Notes: generated from the letters alone by a model not told the origin. 21,993 bases of DNA from Dunaliella salina (GCA_002284615.2 MU069567.1:140607-162599), one strand, 5' to 3'. Positions 1 through 9,639 are shown, counted from the first letter of the stretch. Numbers and translations are program-made.

Positions 1-64
<64 letters not shown>
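1..64. repeat. (CA)n microsatellite at the left edge
   Basis: 32 perfect CA units on the + strand, truncated by the window start. Confidence 0.99.
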
Positions 65-65
<1 letters not shown>

Positions 66-481
66 TTACTAGTTTACTGGTAGGCAAAATTATACATGCT
101 TGCTTGTGCATTGTGCATGAACTAGTGCACAAGGGGGTCATCAGGGAAGGCCTCATTGCATGCATGGAAATGGAGTGACATGAATTTTTTTGAAGAGTTC
201 ACAGGTGTACTTGCTTGTTGTTGACTCACTGAATTTTATAAAAGGAAGCTCATCCCTGAGACAGCAGCATTGTCCTCTATCTGCCAGCATGCTGATGGTT
301 GGTAAAAGATGCGCCGTGAGATCCGCCATGTTCTTGGAATCTAAATCTCCTGTACACTACCAGTTGCTCATGTAAATACATTGCCCACTGCACACATCTA
401 ATAATCATGCTTATGCAAATTCAGAGAGTGTGCTTGTATGGGCGCATGCCACAAGCGCGTGCGCATGCGCACGCACACATG

Positions 482-487
<6 letters not shown>

Positions 488-551
<64 letters not shown>
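488..551. repeat. (CA)n microsatellite with CG/CA-alternating flank
   Basis: Perfect CA run preceded from about 443 by alternating purine-pyrimidine sequence rich in GCGC and GCATGC. This is the kind of sequence that favours left-handed (Z) DNA. Confidence 0.99.
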
Positions 552-552
<1 letters not shown>

Positions 553-869
553 GTGGAAACGAATTTGAATTTAGGGTGTATAAACAAAATGCATGCTTGC
601 TTGTGCATCATACATGAACTTGTTCACAAGCAGGGGGTCCTTTGGAATGGCCCCATTACTTGTGTTCCATGGAAACGGGGTGACACGCCTTCCCTTTTTT
701 TCGAAAATTCAGCATGTGCACCTGCTCGTTGTTGCTTTACTGACCTTGAAAGTTAGAACCTAAACAAACTCAGAGGCAGCACACTTTCCTCTCTCTGCCA
801 GCATGCTGACGATACAAGAACATGCACTATGTGAGCGCATGAGGTTTACTGGGCCTGCCCATCCTGCAG

Positions 870-980
870 GTATGAGAATCTAGAAAACAAGGAGACTGGA
901 CGCGTTTGGGTCCGGTACGAAAATGGACATGAAGCACCTTTAGAGCCAAAGCTAGGGGCTGGCTTCATGACACAGCTTGG
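870..980 (+). CDS. Exon A of an unidentified + strand gene
   Basis: A 111-nt open stretch between CATCCTGCAG and a perfect GTGAGT donor. It reads YENLENKETGRVWVRYENGH followed by EAPLEPKLGAGFMTQL with split codons at both ends. The balanced, charged composition looks coding. I do not recognise the family. The end of this exon with its donor is copied three times in the next 250 bases. Upstream exons were not found in 1-869, so the 5' part is probably left of the window. The phase (2) fits the exon at 5799. Confidence 0.6.
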
Positions 981-1230
981 GTGAGTGGTTGGACATGAAC
1001 AGTTTCAAATGATTTATTTGGCCTGTTTGCACAAGGGGCTGGCTCGTGACACAGCTTGGGTGCATATTGAATACAGATAGTTTCATATGAATGAATTGAT
1101 TGTTTTTGCATGGTGGGTTGGCTACAGCTTGGGGTGAGCATAAAAGATAAATGATTTCATGTATTCAGTCTCATTGATCAAATTTTTGCTTTTGCACAGG
1201 GGGGCGGCTTCATACAGCTTGGGTGAGTAA
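940..1230 (+). repeat. Tandem repeat (4 units, 74-89 bp) containing the exon A end and donor
   Basis: The sequence around ACAGCTTGG|GTGAGT at 980/981 recurs with GT at about 1060, 1134 and 1223. Units are separated by AT-rich spacers that contain TTTGCA(CA). The last unit has its own acceptor-like TTTTGCACAG and a GTGAGT donor. Confidence 0.85.
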
Positions 1231-2038
1231 CCTATGTTTAAGAAGGTGGAGAGACCTTGAAAATGGGATGGATGAGCCCATCTAATAATCATGTCCAAGA
1301 ACGTTCACTCGGAAGGCCTTACTACACATTCCGCCAAGCCCCTGATATTTCACCATAAGCCCTAATCTTGCACTTCCCTCCGGATTTGTTCCTGGTGTCC
1401 CAGATGGTTCTGCAGACCCATCCAGCCCTTTCTTGTTCCTTTGTTAGGTCTAGGAGCTGTGAAATGAGCATCGCATTGCAAGCTGCACATTGCCCTCATA
1501 ATTGTCAGGTCTGCAAGGCACGCAATCCCTTACACTTGAGAAAGAACTAGGGAAGCTGATACTTAATAGAGTCGTGAATTCCAGCCGCTCGCATTGCTCC
1601 TAGCATGAAGAACTGCTAAGGTAACGACTCTTTACTCTCTTAATAACAATCTGCTGGTGAAAATGTATGGAATTCAATTGCAGGCAATGCCCTTAACTTT
1701 TCACAATTGCTCAAGGTATGACCCTTCTGCAGCCAAAAAAAGGTGCTATCTAAGAGCGCTTGCCCTATGTGCCTGTTGCTGCTGCCTGATTTACCCTACA
1801 GTATGAGGGTGCAAGAACTCCCCTCTGGCTTTTCAGGCATGCCCTTGCATTACTCAAATGATCCACAGCCAGATTTTTTTCCCTGGCATTCAGTTTCCTG
1901 AACGCTTTATATTGGGCAACGTTCAGGTTTCCACGGTCACCTGTCACGCCTTCAAATTTTTTTGCAAGACAGCTTGGATTCTGCCTGGCACTTGGGTAAC
2001 AAATGGAGAAGATTATGATAGAGAGCTCCAAATCTTCT
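1231..2038. other. Intronic stretch, nothing firm
   Basis: Part of the large intron. A splice-flanked segment at about 1688-1725 (reads NALNFSQLLK) has the wrong phase for exon A and is not called. No other structure was recognised. Confidence 0.5.
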
Positions 2039-2170
2039 GTCCAGAATTCCTTTGCCGATGATGACCTTGAGCCCATCCTTTGTCGAGACCTTTTCCTCTC
2101 CATAGGCCTCAATGGTTTTGGGGACCAGACTGGTTGAAATTTCTGGTCTGCCATAAATTTTCCAATCAGT
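2039..2170 (-). pseudogene. Protein-like fragment on the minus strand, unidentified
   Basis: Read on the minus strand from 2170, one frame gives TDWKIYGRPEISTSLVPK, then TIEAYGEEKVSTKDGLKV and IIGKGILD before becoming less protein-like. There is no ATG in this frame, a stop just upstream, and no clear splice sites. The composition is much more protein-like than the overlapping ORFs. It may be a fragment of a mobile element or processed gene lying inside the large intron. I cannot name the family. Confidence 0.3.
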
Positions 2171-2794
2171 TCAGGTTATGCAAATTGATAAATGTGTGGC
2201 AAATTGATAAAGTGTGTATTTGCTTGAAGGCGATTGAAGGCAATTGAAGGCGACAAGGAGGGAGGGGGCAGTGTGTGGCCTCCAACCGTTCCTTCCGCTT
2301 CTTCCTCTCCGTCCCTTTTGCACAATCAGTGAGGAAGGTCCAGGCCCTGCCAATGGTGTCATGGGGAAGTCAAGGGTATTGCAGGGGGTCTTTTTAGTTT
2401 TCTCGGGTTGGGTCTTTCCTGATTTGTCGACTTTAAGGCACGCTAAAAAGAAACTAAAGCCGGGAGCGCTAAAACAGATTGGCTGTTTGGAGTGCGTTGT
2501 TAGATTTTCAGGTTGGAAGTGTTGGGCTGGCCTTGAGGGTCCTCTACTTCCCATTTTATTAAATTTGTGCATGCAAAAAATGTTGGAAGCATTGTCCTGA
2601 CTGAGACTAGTCTGCTACCTTTCTACTCTACATCCCACTCTTGCCTGCAAACTAATCTCCTCACTGCTGGACCCCTCCTCATGCTGCCCTCTCTTCTCCC
2701 CCCCCCCTCATCCTGATCAGCAACCACTCAATGTTGAGTCTACCCCTGTTCCGGATTTTTGTGGGGGCTTGAGCACGTGCGAGTTGCAGCACAG
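2171..2794. other. Intronic stretch, open on both strands, no recognised gene
   Basis: Overlapping open frames on both strands (about 2171-2600) have low-complexity composition and no family signature. A pyrimidine-rich run with nine C occurs at about 2699-2707. Confidence 0.4.
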
Positions 2795-2822
2795 GCGCTT
2801 CCAGTCGATGACTTTGCTGGAT
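2795..2822 (+). CDS. Possible small exon (RFQSMTLLD)
   Basis: A 28-nt stretch between GCAGCACAG and a GTGAGG donor. Its phase would join exon A to the alternative exon C start at 5818. It is short, and such splice-like pairs occur by chance in 4.8 kb, so this is a weak candidate. Confidence 0.2.
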
Positions 2823-2994
2823 GTGAGGCAATTTCTGTTCCTGCTGTGCACACCTGCAAAACTGCTTTAATCCTGCTCATACCCGGAAGCTGTTGCTGAC
2901 AGGCTGAGAATTGGCATGCACAGAGGTGTTATTTGCACCAAGGTGGACTGTGTTCAGGAGCAGGATCCTGCCGAGCTGATCCCCTTGCCGAAGA

Positions 2995-3109
2995 GATGTC
3001 CTGCTATCTGCAGATGTCCAGATGTCCGCAGATGTCCCGCTATCCCGCTGTCCCCAGATGTCCCTCTATCCGCAGATGTCCAGATGTCCGCAGATGTCCT
3101 GCTATCCTG
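2995..3109. repeat. Minisatellite of CAGATGTCC(GC) units
   Basis: Irregular tandem copies of CAGATGTCC, GCAGATGTCC and CGCTATCC. They run directly into the 18-bp array that follows. Confidence 0.9.
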
Positions 3110-3219
3110 CTGAAGAGATGCCCCTTGCTGAAGAGATGCCCCTTACTGAAGAGATGTCCCTCACTGAAGAGATGCCCCTTTTACTGAAGAGATGCCCCTC
3201 ACTGAAGAGTTGTCCCGCT
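3110..3219. repeat. 18-bp minisatellite, 6 units
   Basis: Unit CTGAAGAGATGCCCCTTA starts at 3110, 3128, 3146, 3164, 3184 and 3202, with small changes and one 2-base insertion. It stays open on both strands because 18 is a multiple of three. No sign that it is translated. Confidence 0.95.
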
Positions 3220-3680
3220 ATCCTGTGCTGGACAATATCCTGTGTTGGACTATCCTGTGATTGCCTGCATTCCAACATCCTGCTGTCTCCAGCTGCTGTA
3301 CACTTGGCAACCCCAGGGCCAGGGACTTGCAAAGAATTCGGCCTGGTGTGCGTGACACCTCCATGAGACACATGCTCACACATAGCTGGCATTTATTCTA
3401 CACTTGCTACGCCTTGCCCATGCAGGCCTTGAAGCTGAATCGTCGTGACAGCATCGTACTCAGGAGCTTTTCCTCTTCGCATGAGGCACCAGAAAGCATA
3501 ACCTTTGGATACCATGTACAAATTTTTATAGTGACTGTGTGCTTGGAATTTTGAGCTCAAGAGCTATCAGTTGGTATCAGGCCTTTTTTTTTTCGTTTTG
3601 GCAAAACCCAGATTTCATTACTTTGAGGGAAATCCCCTTAACTTAGAAGTGCCATTTTATTACTTTGCACCCACCAAACC
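3220..3680. other. Intronic stretch, nothing recognised
   Basis: No exon, repeat or element seen apart from a T-rich run near 3583-3596. Confidence 0.5.
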
Positions 3681-3686
3681 AAGCCC

Positions 3687-3711
3687 GCCGCGAGGCCGCA
3701 GGCCTCGCGGC
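3687..3711. repeat. Perfect GC-rich hairpin, 11-bp stem, 3-nt loop
   Basis: GCCGCGAGGCC, loop GCA, GGCCTCGCGGC. It stands out against AT-richer flanks. Confidence 0.9.
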
Positions 3712-3719
3712 AGGTTAAG

Positions 3720-4055
3720 GTTAACGCTTTACTTGCATGCATTCCTGTGTGCACTACAACATGCATTGCTTGCTATGCATACTGCTGCCTGCAACTGCAT
3801 GTATAGCTGTGTGCTTGCTGCATGGATTACTGCATGCATTACTTTGCACATTGCCATCCTCAGCCATGCTGACCCTCCACNTCTCCTGGACCAAAAGAGA
3901 CATGCATCAGAGGCACACAACAGTGCAGGCATTGAAGTNCGCTTCTTCCGTGCTGGCTCATGCATGAACATGCACTCTTCCTCCAGCTCGTCATAGCTGA
4001 GAAATGATGCTTGCACCTGGTTGCCATTGCTGCTTCTGCTGCTGCTGCTGCTGCT
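3720..4055. repeat. TGCATGCA/TTGC-rich low-complexity stretch with two unresolved bases and a (CTG)n run
   Basis: Dense TGCAT, TTGCATGCAT and TGCTTGC words; N at 3881 and 3939; CTG repeats at about 4030-4055. Confidence 0.8.
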
Positions 4056-4272
4056 TGTACACACCATCAGCATCCTTGGTTTACAAGAGCCACGGTCTTC
4101 AAGTGCCACAAGTGCCTGTCATACATTCATCATCCTTCAGCCAGCCCGCTGGAACTTCCAGGAGGAACTTCGAGTGGTGCTTCCACCAGCATTGCATCTC
4201 TTGACGTTTGCTTTCTGCTCGTGTTCAGGTCCCTTCTGCTGAGGCGTCGTTTAGGCCAAACGGGGGTCAAAA

Positions 4273-4304
4273 GGGTCGATGCGCCCCTCCGGGGCGCATC
4301 ACCC
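4273..4304. repeat. Second GC-rich hairpin, 14 pairs with one bulge, 3-nt loop
   Basis: GATGCGCCCC (4278-4287), loop TCC, GGGGCGCATC (4291-4300), extended by GGGT/ACCC around a bulged C. Confidence 0.9.
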
Positions 4305-4343
4305 ATTTTCTTACGAACCCCAGCCTCCAAAATCCCGGATTTT

Positions 4344-4357
4344 ATTACGATCGTAAT
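4344..4357. repeat. 14-bp perfect palindrome ATTACGATCGTAAT
   Basis: Read directly; ATTACG occurs again six bases later. Confidence 0.9.
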
Positions 4358-4379
4358 AGTATTACGAGAAAAAGAAAGG

Positions 4380-5295
4380 CCTGGTTGGTATACATCTGGA
4401 TCCAAATGAATGGGGACAAGGGTGGGTAGGGGTTTCATGGGTTTTGGGGCTGTGGGCAGCCTGTGGGAATGGCTAAAAGGTAGTGCCACAAACGCATGGG
4501 TGTGGGCCGCCAGGGGTGAGGAGGCCAGCATGCAGCAAACTGATCCAAACTTGCAGGTAGGGGACAATGCTCCACATCTTGTTGCTTGGTGTTTTCTGAT
4601 GGCAATTTGTGGGCTTACAAACTGCTTTTGGGTGCCTGCAGGACAGGCGCACGAGGGCGTCCGCAGCTCAGTTTAGGCCATGATTTTGCTGCAGCTCATT
4701 CTTTCAACTCGTTGAGTGTGCAGGTGGATAGGGGATTCCAAGAGGAGCAGGAGTTTGATACTCTTTAATCTGGATTACGGTCTTGGAAAGGGGTCTGGGG
4801 TTTGGGGGTTGCTCTTGGCATGGCTTAATTTCAATTGGCTTTCTGGGGGCAAGGAGGGTGGGTGGGGTGTAGTTGGGACCCGTCCTTAATCCCTCCCATC
4901 GGGACCTTTCCCTCCTCTAAACGGTCTTCCAATTCTGCACACGTAAGCAACAAACGCACTTTCAACTCCTACACAATTGGGAGCCCCCAAACCTGCAAAT
5001 GTCCCGACCCTGGCGTTTCTTTTGGCCCTCTGAGGGAGCCTGCTGCTTGATTCACGGGTGGATTTGTGGGCTGTTTGAACAGGTCGCCAACAGTTCCAAG
5101 TTTTTGAATTGTACCACTCAGTGAGACAAGTGCTTGGTTCATGTCCCAAAGAGTTTCCTTGCAATGAACGCAGGAACCTTCTCAATGTGCCACCTTCTAG
5201 CTATCCTCTCACACGCTGAGTGCTTTCCTGCCTATAAGATATAGCATGGAACCTTGGGGCTCTTGTGTTGCCTAAATGCACATGTGGACGCACTG
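4380..5295. other. Intronic stretch, no supported exon
   Basis: Several AG/GT-flanked segments were inspected (for example after GTGTGCAG at 4722). None had a coherent reading with a donor before a stop. G-rich on the + strand around 4410-4470 and 4790-4870. Confidence 0.4.
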
Positions 5296-5835
5296 TTCGA
5301 CTCACCTACCAGAGGTGTCCCGATAAGACCACGTAGCACCTTTAACTGCAAGCCTTGCCGCAATTGCTGCTGAAGCTCCCCAAAATACACTGCTCAATTC
5401 AGCTACCAGTGGTGCCCTGTGGCAAAACTATTGAACATATGTGACTACAAGCATTTTGCTACAGTAACTGCGAGCGTATCACAACTACGACTGATGCAAA
5501 CATATCACTCAACTCAGCTACCTGCAGTTGCCTGGAGCAGATTATAGAACAACTGCAAGTATATTATGACTGTGACTTACGCAAAGACACTGCTTGACTC
5601 AGCTACTGGCAGTGACCAGGGGCGGACTGTACAATGTGTAAGCATTTTGCTGCTGCAGCTGTGAGCGTATTGCAATTGCAACTGATGCAAACACGCCACT
5701 CGATAAAGCTACAAGCAGTGGCCTGCAGCAGACCATAGAACAACTTCAACTGGAGCATGTTATGACAGGGACCTTTGCAATCATGCTGCTTGACTCAGCT
5801 ACCGACGGTGTCCTGAGGCTGACCATATAAAGCGC
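5295..5835 (+). repeat. Tandem repeat of the intron end and exon C start (6 units, about 100 bp each)
   Basis: CTCAG|CTACCGACGG at the exon C junction (5794-5808) has related copies at about 5298, 5395, 5512, 5595 and 5702. Landmarks such as AAGCATTTTGCT (5449, 5641) and GATGCAAACA (5492, 5686) show a higher-order period of about 193 bp. Confidence 0.8.
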
Positions 5836-5964
5836 GACGTGGATGAGCATGCCTTGCAACGGAGCCAGCTTGAGGAGCAGAGGAAGGTCGTGGCAGAGAT
5901 CCAATATTGCCAGGAGAACAACCTGCCCATTCCTGAGCATCTTCTGCCCAAGCCAAAGAAGAAG
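5799..5964 (+). CDS. Exon C of the same unidentified gene
   Basis: Reads YRRCPEADHIKRDVDEHALQ, then RSQLEEQRKVVAEIQYCQEN and NLPIPEHLLPKPKKK. The charged helical middle, perhaps a short coiled coil, followed by a Pro/Lys-rich end is clearly protein-like. The chosen start after TTGACTCAG matches the phase of exon A; a start at 5818 (after CTGAG) is the alternative. The donor at 5965 (GTCCGC) is weak. If it is not used, the frame runs on to a TGA at about 6010, and this could instead be the last exon. Function unknown. Confidence 0.6.
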
Positions 5965-5983
5965 GTCCGCATTGTTTGGTGCT

Positions 5984-7060
5984 ACTTTGGAACACAGGCG
6001 GGGGCTGCATGAGCTGCACAGCTGTATGGACTTGTATGGGCTGCTTGATGATGCTTGATAATGCCTAATGTTCGTTGTTAGCGAGGGGGGCTGCACAAGC
6101 TGATCAGCTGCATGGGCCTGAATGAGCTGCTTGATGCTGCTTGATGCTGCTTGATGTTCCTTAGTGAATAAGGAGGGCTGCATGAGCTGACCAGCTGCAT
6201 GGGCCTGCATGAGCTGCTTCATGCTGCTTGATGGTGCTTGGTGCTGCTTGATGATACTTAAAGTCCTTCTGTGAGCGGATGGGGCTGCATGAGCTGCTTG
6301 ATGCTGCTTAATGTTCCTTTGTGAGCGAGGGGGGCTGCTAAGGTAAGGTTACATCGCTACTGCATGAGCTAATCAGCCACACAGACCTGCATGAGCTGCT
6401 TGATCATGCTTGATGATGCTTGATGTTCCTTTGTGAGCGAGGGGGGCTGCTAAGGTAAGGTTACATCGCTACTGCATGGGCTAATCAGCCACACAGACCT
6501 GCATGAGCTGCTTGATCATGCTTGATGATGCTTGATGTTTCTTTGTGAGCGAGGGGGGCTGCTAAGGTAAGGTTACATCGCTACTGCATGAGCTAATCAG
6601 CCACACAGACCTGCATGAGCCGCTTGATCATGCTTGGTGATGCTTGATGTTTCTTTGTGAGCGAGGGGGGCTGCATGATCTGATCAGCTACATGGGCCTG
6701 AATGGGCTGCTTGATGCTGCTTGATGTTGCTTCATTTTCCTCAGGAACCAGGGTAGCTGCTTGGCTGCATAAGCTGCCTCATGTTGCTTTATGCCTCATG
6801 ACATGTTGCTCTATGCCTCATGTTGCTTTATGCTTCGTGACGTTCCTTTGCAAAATGGGGGCTGCATAATCTGCTTGATGCTGCTTGGTATTGCTCAGTG
6901 TTCCTTTAAATCCAGGGTAGCTGCTCGGCTGCATGAGCTGCCTAATGCTCTTCATGCTGCTCGGCATTCCTTTGCAAAGGGGGATGGGGCTGCAGAAGCT
7001 GCTTGATGTTGCTTGATATAGCTTGATGTTCTTTTGTAAAAGGGATGGCATGGGATGCAC
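5984..7060. repeat. Degenerate tandem array of GGGGGCTGCATGAGCTG-type units with a 112-bp higher-order repeat
   Basis: About 13 units contain GGGGGCTGCATGAGCTG and GCTTGATG(C/A)TGCTTGATG words. Three near-identical 112-bp copies (AAGGTAAGG at about 6340, 6452 and 6564) lie in the middle. Open frames here on both strands are repeat by-products. Confidence 0.9.
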
Positions 7061-7189
7061 AGCTGAAAATGCAGCCAATCGCCATGACTGTGTGCCTTTA
7101 AACTGTGTTATCTACCATAATTTGCATAAATTCATGGCCAACTCCCGTTGACTTACAAGCTAAGCTTCCTACATATTGGTGTCCCATAT

Positions 7190-7565
7190 ATGCCTCACCC
7201 AGCTGCTTTTGCCTCATCCAGCTGCTTTGTGTGCACATCTCAAGCGTGTCAGTGCAGAGAAATTTGCACTAATGTGCCATCTTTGCCTCAGCCAGCTGCA
7301 TTGTTTGCACGTTTCAAGCGTCCCAATGTAGGGATGTTTGCAGTGGTGTCCTGTCTTTGCCTCATCCAGCTGCATTTTTTTTGCAAATCTCACACACGTC
7401 AGTGCAGGGACGGTAAGATTCATGTTCCATCTTTGCATCAGCCAGCTGCAGTGCTTACACATCTCAAGCGTGCCAGCGCAGAGATGTATGAGTTGATGTC
7501 CCATCTTTGCCTCATCTAGCTCCACCATTTGCACATCTCAAGCGTGCCAATGAAGAGATATTTGC
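7190..7565. repeat. 74-bp tandem repeat, about 5 units
   Basis: CTTTGCCTCATCCAGCTGC and variants recur at about 7207, 7281, 7355, 7431 and 7505, each followed by GCACATCTCAAGCGTG(C/T). It lies in the last intron of the unidentified gene. Confidence 0.95.
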
Positions 7566-7797
7566 AAGTCATTGGAGTTGAAATTCCTAAGGCACATAAT
7601 ATCGGGTCCCTACATCATAGCACTTTCGGAAATCGGTTTAAGAGTTGTGGGCCCATGCAACACCTTGTTTTTACTTCTCAAAGTTAAAGCCTTATTTTAT
7701 GCGGCCCAGCTTTTGCATCAAGCATGAAGAACAGCTTGCAGTGCCTTGCTTTTGTCCATGAAAACTCACCTGATCTTCGCATTGTGATGCATTGCAG

Positions 7798-7833
7798 GGC
7801 AAAAAGGGCAAGGAGGGAGACAAGAAGAAATGA
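7798..7833 (+). CDS. Likely last exon of the unidentified gene, lysine-rich C-terminus
   Basis: After GTGATGCATTGCAG the reading is GKKGKEGDKKK and TGA, in phase 0, the same phase as the end of exon C (PKPKKK). The joined tail PKPKKKGKKGKEGDKKK has one consistent character, as in the basic tails of many cytoskeletal and nuclear proteins. An alternative phase stays open to a TGA at about 7915 (ending VIFGRANVVLVHA) but would need a different upstream donor. Confidence 0.5.
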   Translation, partial: GKKGKEGDKKK

Positions 7834-8370
7834 AAAATGGAAGGAGAAGATAGACGATGGCGTTTGGTTTAAAGTGATCTTTGGCCGGGCCAACGTAGTA
7901 CTTGTGCATGCCTGACAGCTTGGAACTGGTAATGCCTTGACGTATGCTACACCAGAGTGAATGGATTAGATTTTGGAGGGACAAGCGTCACCTTCTGCAT
8001 TGGCAAAGATATGAGGTCAAGCAAGTGCTGCCAAATTCTGCTGCCAGTATGCACTATTTATTGCCTCGTTGGGTGGCAGTCATAATTGTCGGAGCTTGTG
8101 GGAGAGAATGCACTACAATTTGCCGTGAGCTTGTATATATGAGCAAGAGTGTACAGATATTTTTTTCATGATCCATGCACTTCATGTTTTTTCCTGCCTA
8201 TCTCCGGTACATGTTCCTGTGTCCATAAGAGTTCACAGTCCTAGAATATTCATGCCTTTTTTCCTTATTTCATTGCTTTCATCATGTGACAAATTCCTGG
8301 TGGAAAGCTGCATTATGGTATGTGAATCACTCCCTGTGCCTATTTGGAAAATTTGAAGGCTTAGATCGAT
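7834..8370. other. 3' flank of the unidentified gene
   Basis: Probably 3' UTR and intergenic DNA. I see no TGTAA signal (the usual green-algal poly(A) signal) close to the stop. AATAAA occurs near 8381, inside an element tail. No gene seen. Confidence 0.4.
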
Positions 8371-8371
8371 C

Positions 8372-8600
8372 TGGAAGGCAAAATAAAAGACTGTGCAGGC
8401 AGTAGAGTGGACTCCTTACCTTGATTTATCCAAAAGAGGAAATACAATGTCGAGGCATTTGTGTCAAGATCTTGTTCACCTCCAAAAGCCCACATACTAG
8501 GTAACCAATAAGTGTGCATCAAGAATATTACATGCAGCCAGGTCCAGAAGGAGCCGGGTGCTTTCAACACCTCTCCACTAGCCTTTTCCAGCACTGCATT
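8372..8600 (-). mobile_element. Degenerate LINE 3'-end remnant
   Basis: On the minus strand, frames with HTYWLPSMW and GGEQDLDTNASTLY align by eye with the end of the remnant at 8780-9245. The same tail follows (ACTGCCTGCACAGTCTTTT). Confidence 0.45.
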
Positions 8601-8609
8601 ATGAGGGAG

Positions 8610-8690
8610 GAAATGTACGGCTCTCTAGAGCCAAGTTGTCTCCACATAAATTGATGCAGGGAGCGCTTTCTTCTGCCTATGGTTGCGAAA
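8610..8690 (+). repeat. Interspersed tail element with GGCTC/GAGCC hairpin
   Basis: GGCTCTCTAGAGCC hairpin, then AAATTGATGCAGGGAG and CTGCCTA, in the same order as the copies at 10481 and 19455. Confidence 0.6.
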
Positions 8691-8779
8691 TGGTTATGAT
8701 GAGTGGTGACCTTCAACCAGGTCATTCGGCTGCCAGTGACTGATCGGCAGGTGGTTGGTCTCAGCAAGTGAATCCATTT

Positions 8780-9245
8780 GGTAAGAAAAGAAAAATTACG
8801 CAGGCAGTGGAAACACTCCCCACATCAATTAAGGAAAAGAGGATACCTAGGGCCGAGGCACCGTAAATCCGCTTCACCAAGAGAAAGCAGAAGCAAGAAG
8901 TCAGTGGGGATCAGGTGGGTACTGGCAGTAGCCCGTGCCTGATCTTGTTGATGAGAGTTGAAGAAAGTTTTGTCAATAGCGCGTCTGGTGCTGGCAAGTT
9001 TGTAGGCATACAGGACAGAATGAGCATGAAGCTTCCGAGCAAGCTTGGTGGCCTTGTAAGTGTCAAGACCAAGCTCCTTTAGAGGCTCCAATGTGTGTGG
9101 GGTTACCAGTGCTCAAGTGTTCAAAGTGCATTTGATGAACAATGTTGCTGTGTACGATTCATAAGCATTCATTCCAAACATGCCCAAGCAAAGCTCCATA
9201 TTTACTAGGATATCAAACAATGTTTGGCACTCACGTTTAAAACTC
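8780..9245 (-). mobile_element. Non-LTR retroelement C-terminal remnant with 3' tail
   Basis: Minus-strand frames read FKRECQTLF and, after breaks, LEPLKELGLDTYKATKLAR then YKLASTRRAIDKTFFN. A tail follows with TTAATTGATG, CTGCCTGCG and TTTTTCTTTTC. The REC..LF motif matches the end of the remnant at 9640-10010. Stops and frame breaks show that it is dead. Confidence 0.6.
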
Positions 9246-9355
9246 CTCTGAGGCATACAGGTAAACCTGAGTCGTACTGACTAGCATGGATGGTATCAAC
9301 TACAGGATCTTTGAGACAAGTCTCTGCCGTCCTACAGTCCAGGTCTTCGGCTAGA

Positions 9356-9463
9356 AGCGTTTTCAGGGCAGTTACTTATGGAAGTGCTTTCAGGGCAGCT
9401 ACCCACGGAAGTGCTTTCAGGGCAGCTACCCACGGAAGTGCTTTCAGGGCAGCTTCCCATCAC
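9356..9463 (+). repeat. 27-bp minisatellite, 4 units
   Basis: Units starting AGTGCTTTCAGGGCAGCT at 9356 (diverged), 9383, 9410 and 9437. The 27-bp period keeps a frame open that reads SAFRAATHG. No gene context supports translation. Confidence 0.95.
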
Positions 9464-9639
9464 CCATTAATCCCATACTTTCGAGGAGACCCATGTAGCC
9501 TCCTCCTGTAAGTGCTTGCGCAATCTGGCATGCTCGAGCTCGGCTCAATTGTCCTACGCTTGCTGCTTGGCCTTTCCTCACGGCTCTTGCCGTGTCGTGC
9601 CGTGATGCTGTTGCTGCTGCTACCAGGGGAGGGTGGTGT

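Larger units (their letters stand above)
1..815. repeat. Diverged tandem duplication, period about 500 bp, each copy headed by (CA)n
   Basis: After each (CA)n run the same landmarks recur: ATGCTTGCTTGTGCAT (96 and 593), a CATGAACT..TGCACAAG/TTCACAAG stretch, GGGGTC, ATGGAAA..G..TGACA, and CTGCCAGCATGCTGA (281 and 795). Identity is moderate, with many substitutions and indels. No exon was recognised inside. Confidence 0.8.

Noticed and set aside
411..756. Open frames rich in Thr-His or Cys-Val through the (CA)n array
   Set aside because: They are translations of a dinucleotide repeat, present on both strands.
1689..1725. Possible exon NALNFSQLLK between a CAG and a GTATGA
   Set aside because: The phase does not fit exon A, and no bridging exon was found.
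2171..2600. Overlapping 118- and 133-codon ORFs on opposite strands
   Set aside because: Both are low in motif content and open together; no splice or family support.
4886..5185. 99-codon minus-strand ORF
   Set aside because: No motif, no splice context, overlaps an intron; composition alone does not support a gene.
7190..7565. 74-bp repeats considered as a CRISPR array
   Set aside because: The whole unit is repeated with drift. There are no short identical repeats with unique spacers, and the DNA is eukaryotic.
9290..9511. ORF with SAFRAATHG repeats as a repeat protein
   Set aside because: The frame is open only because a 27-bp minisatellite keeps phase. The context is dead retroelement DNA.
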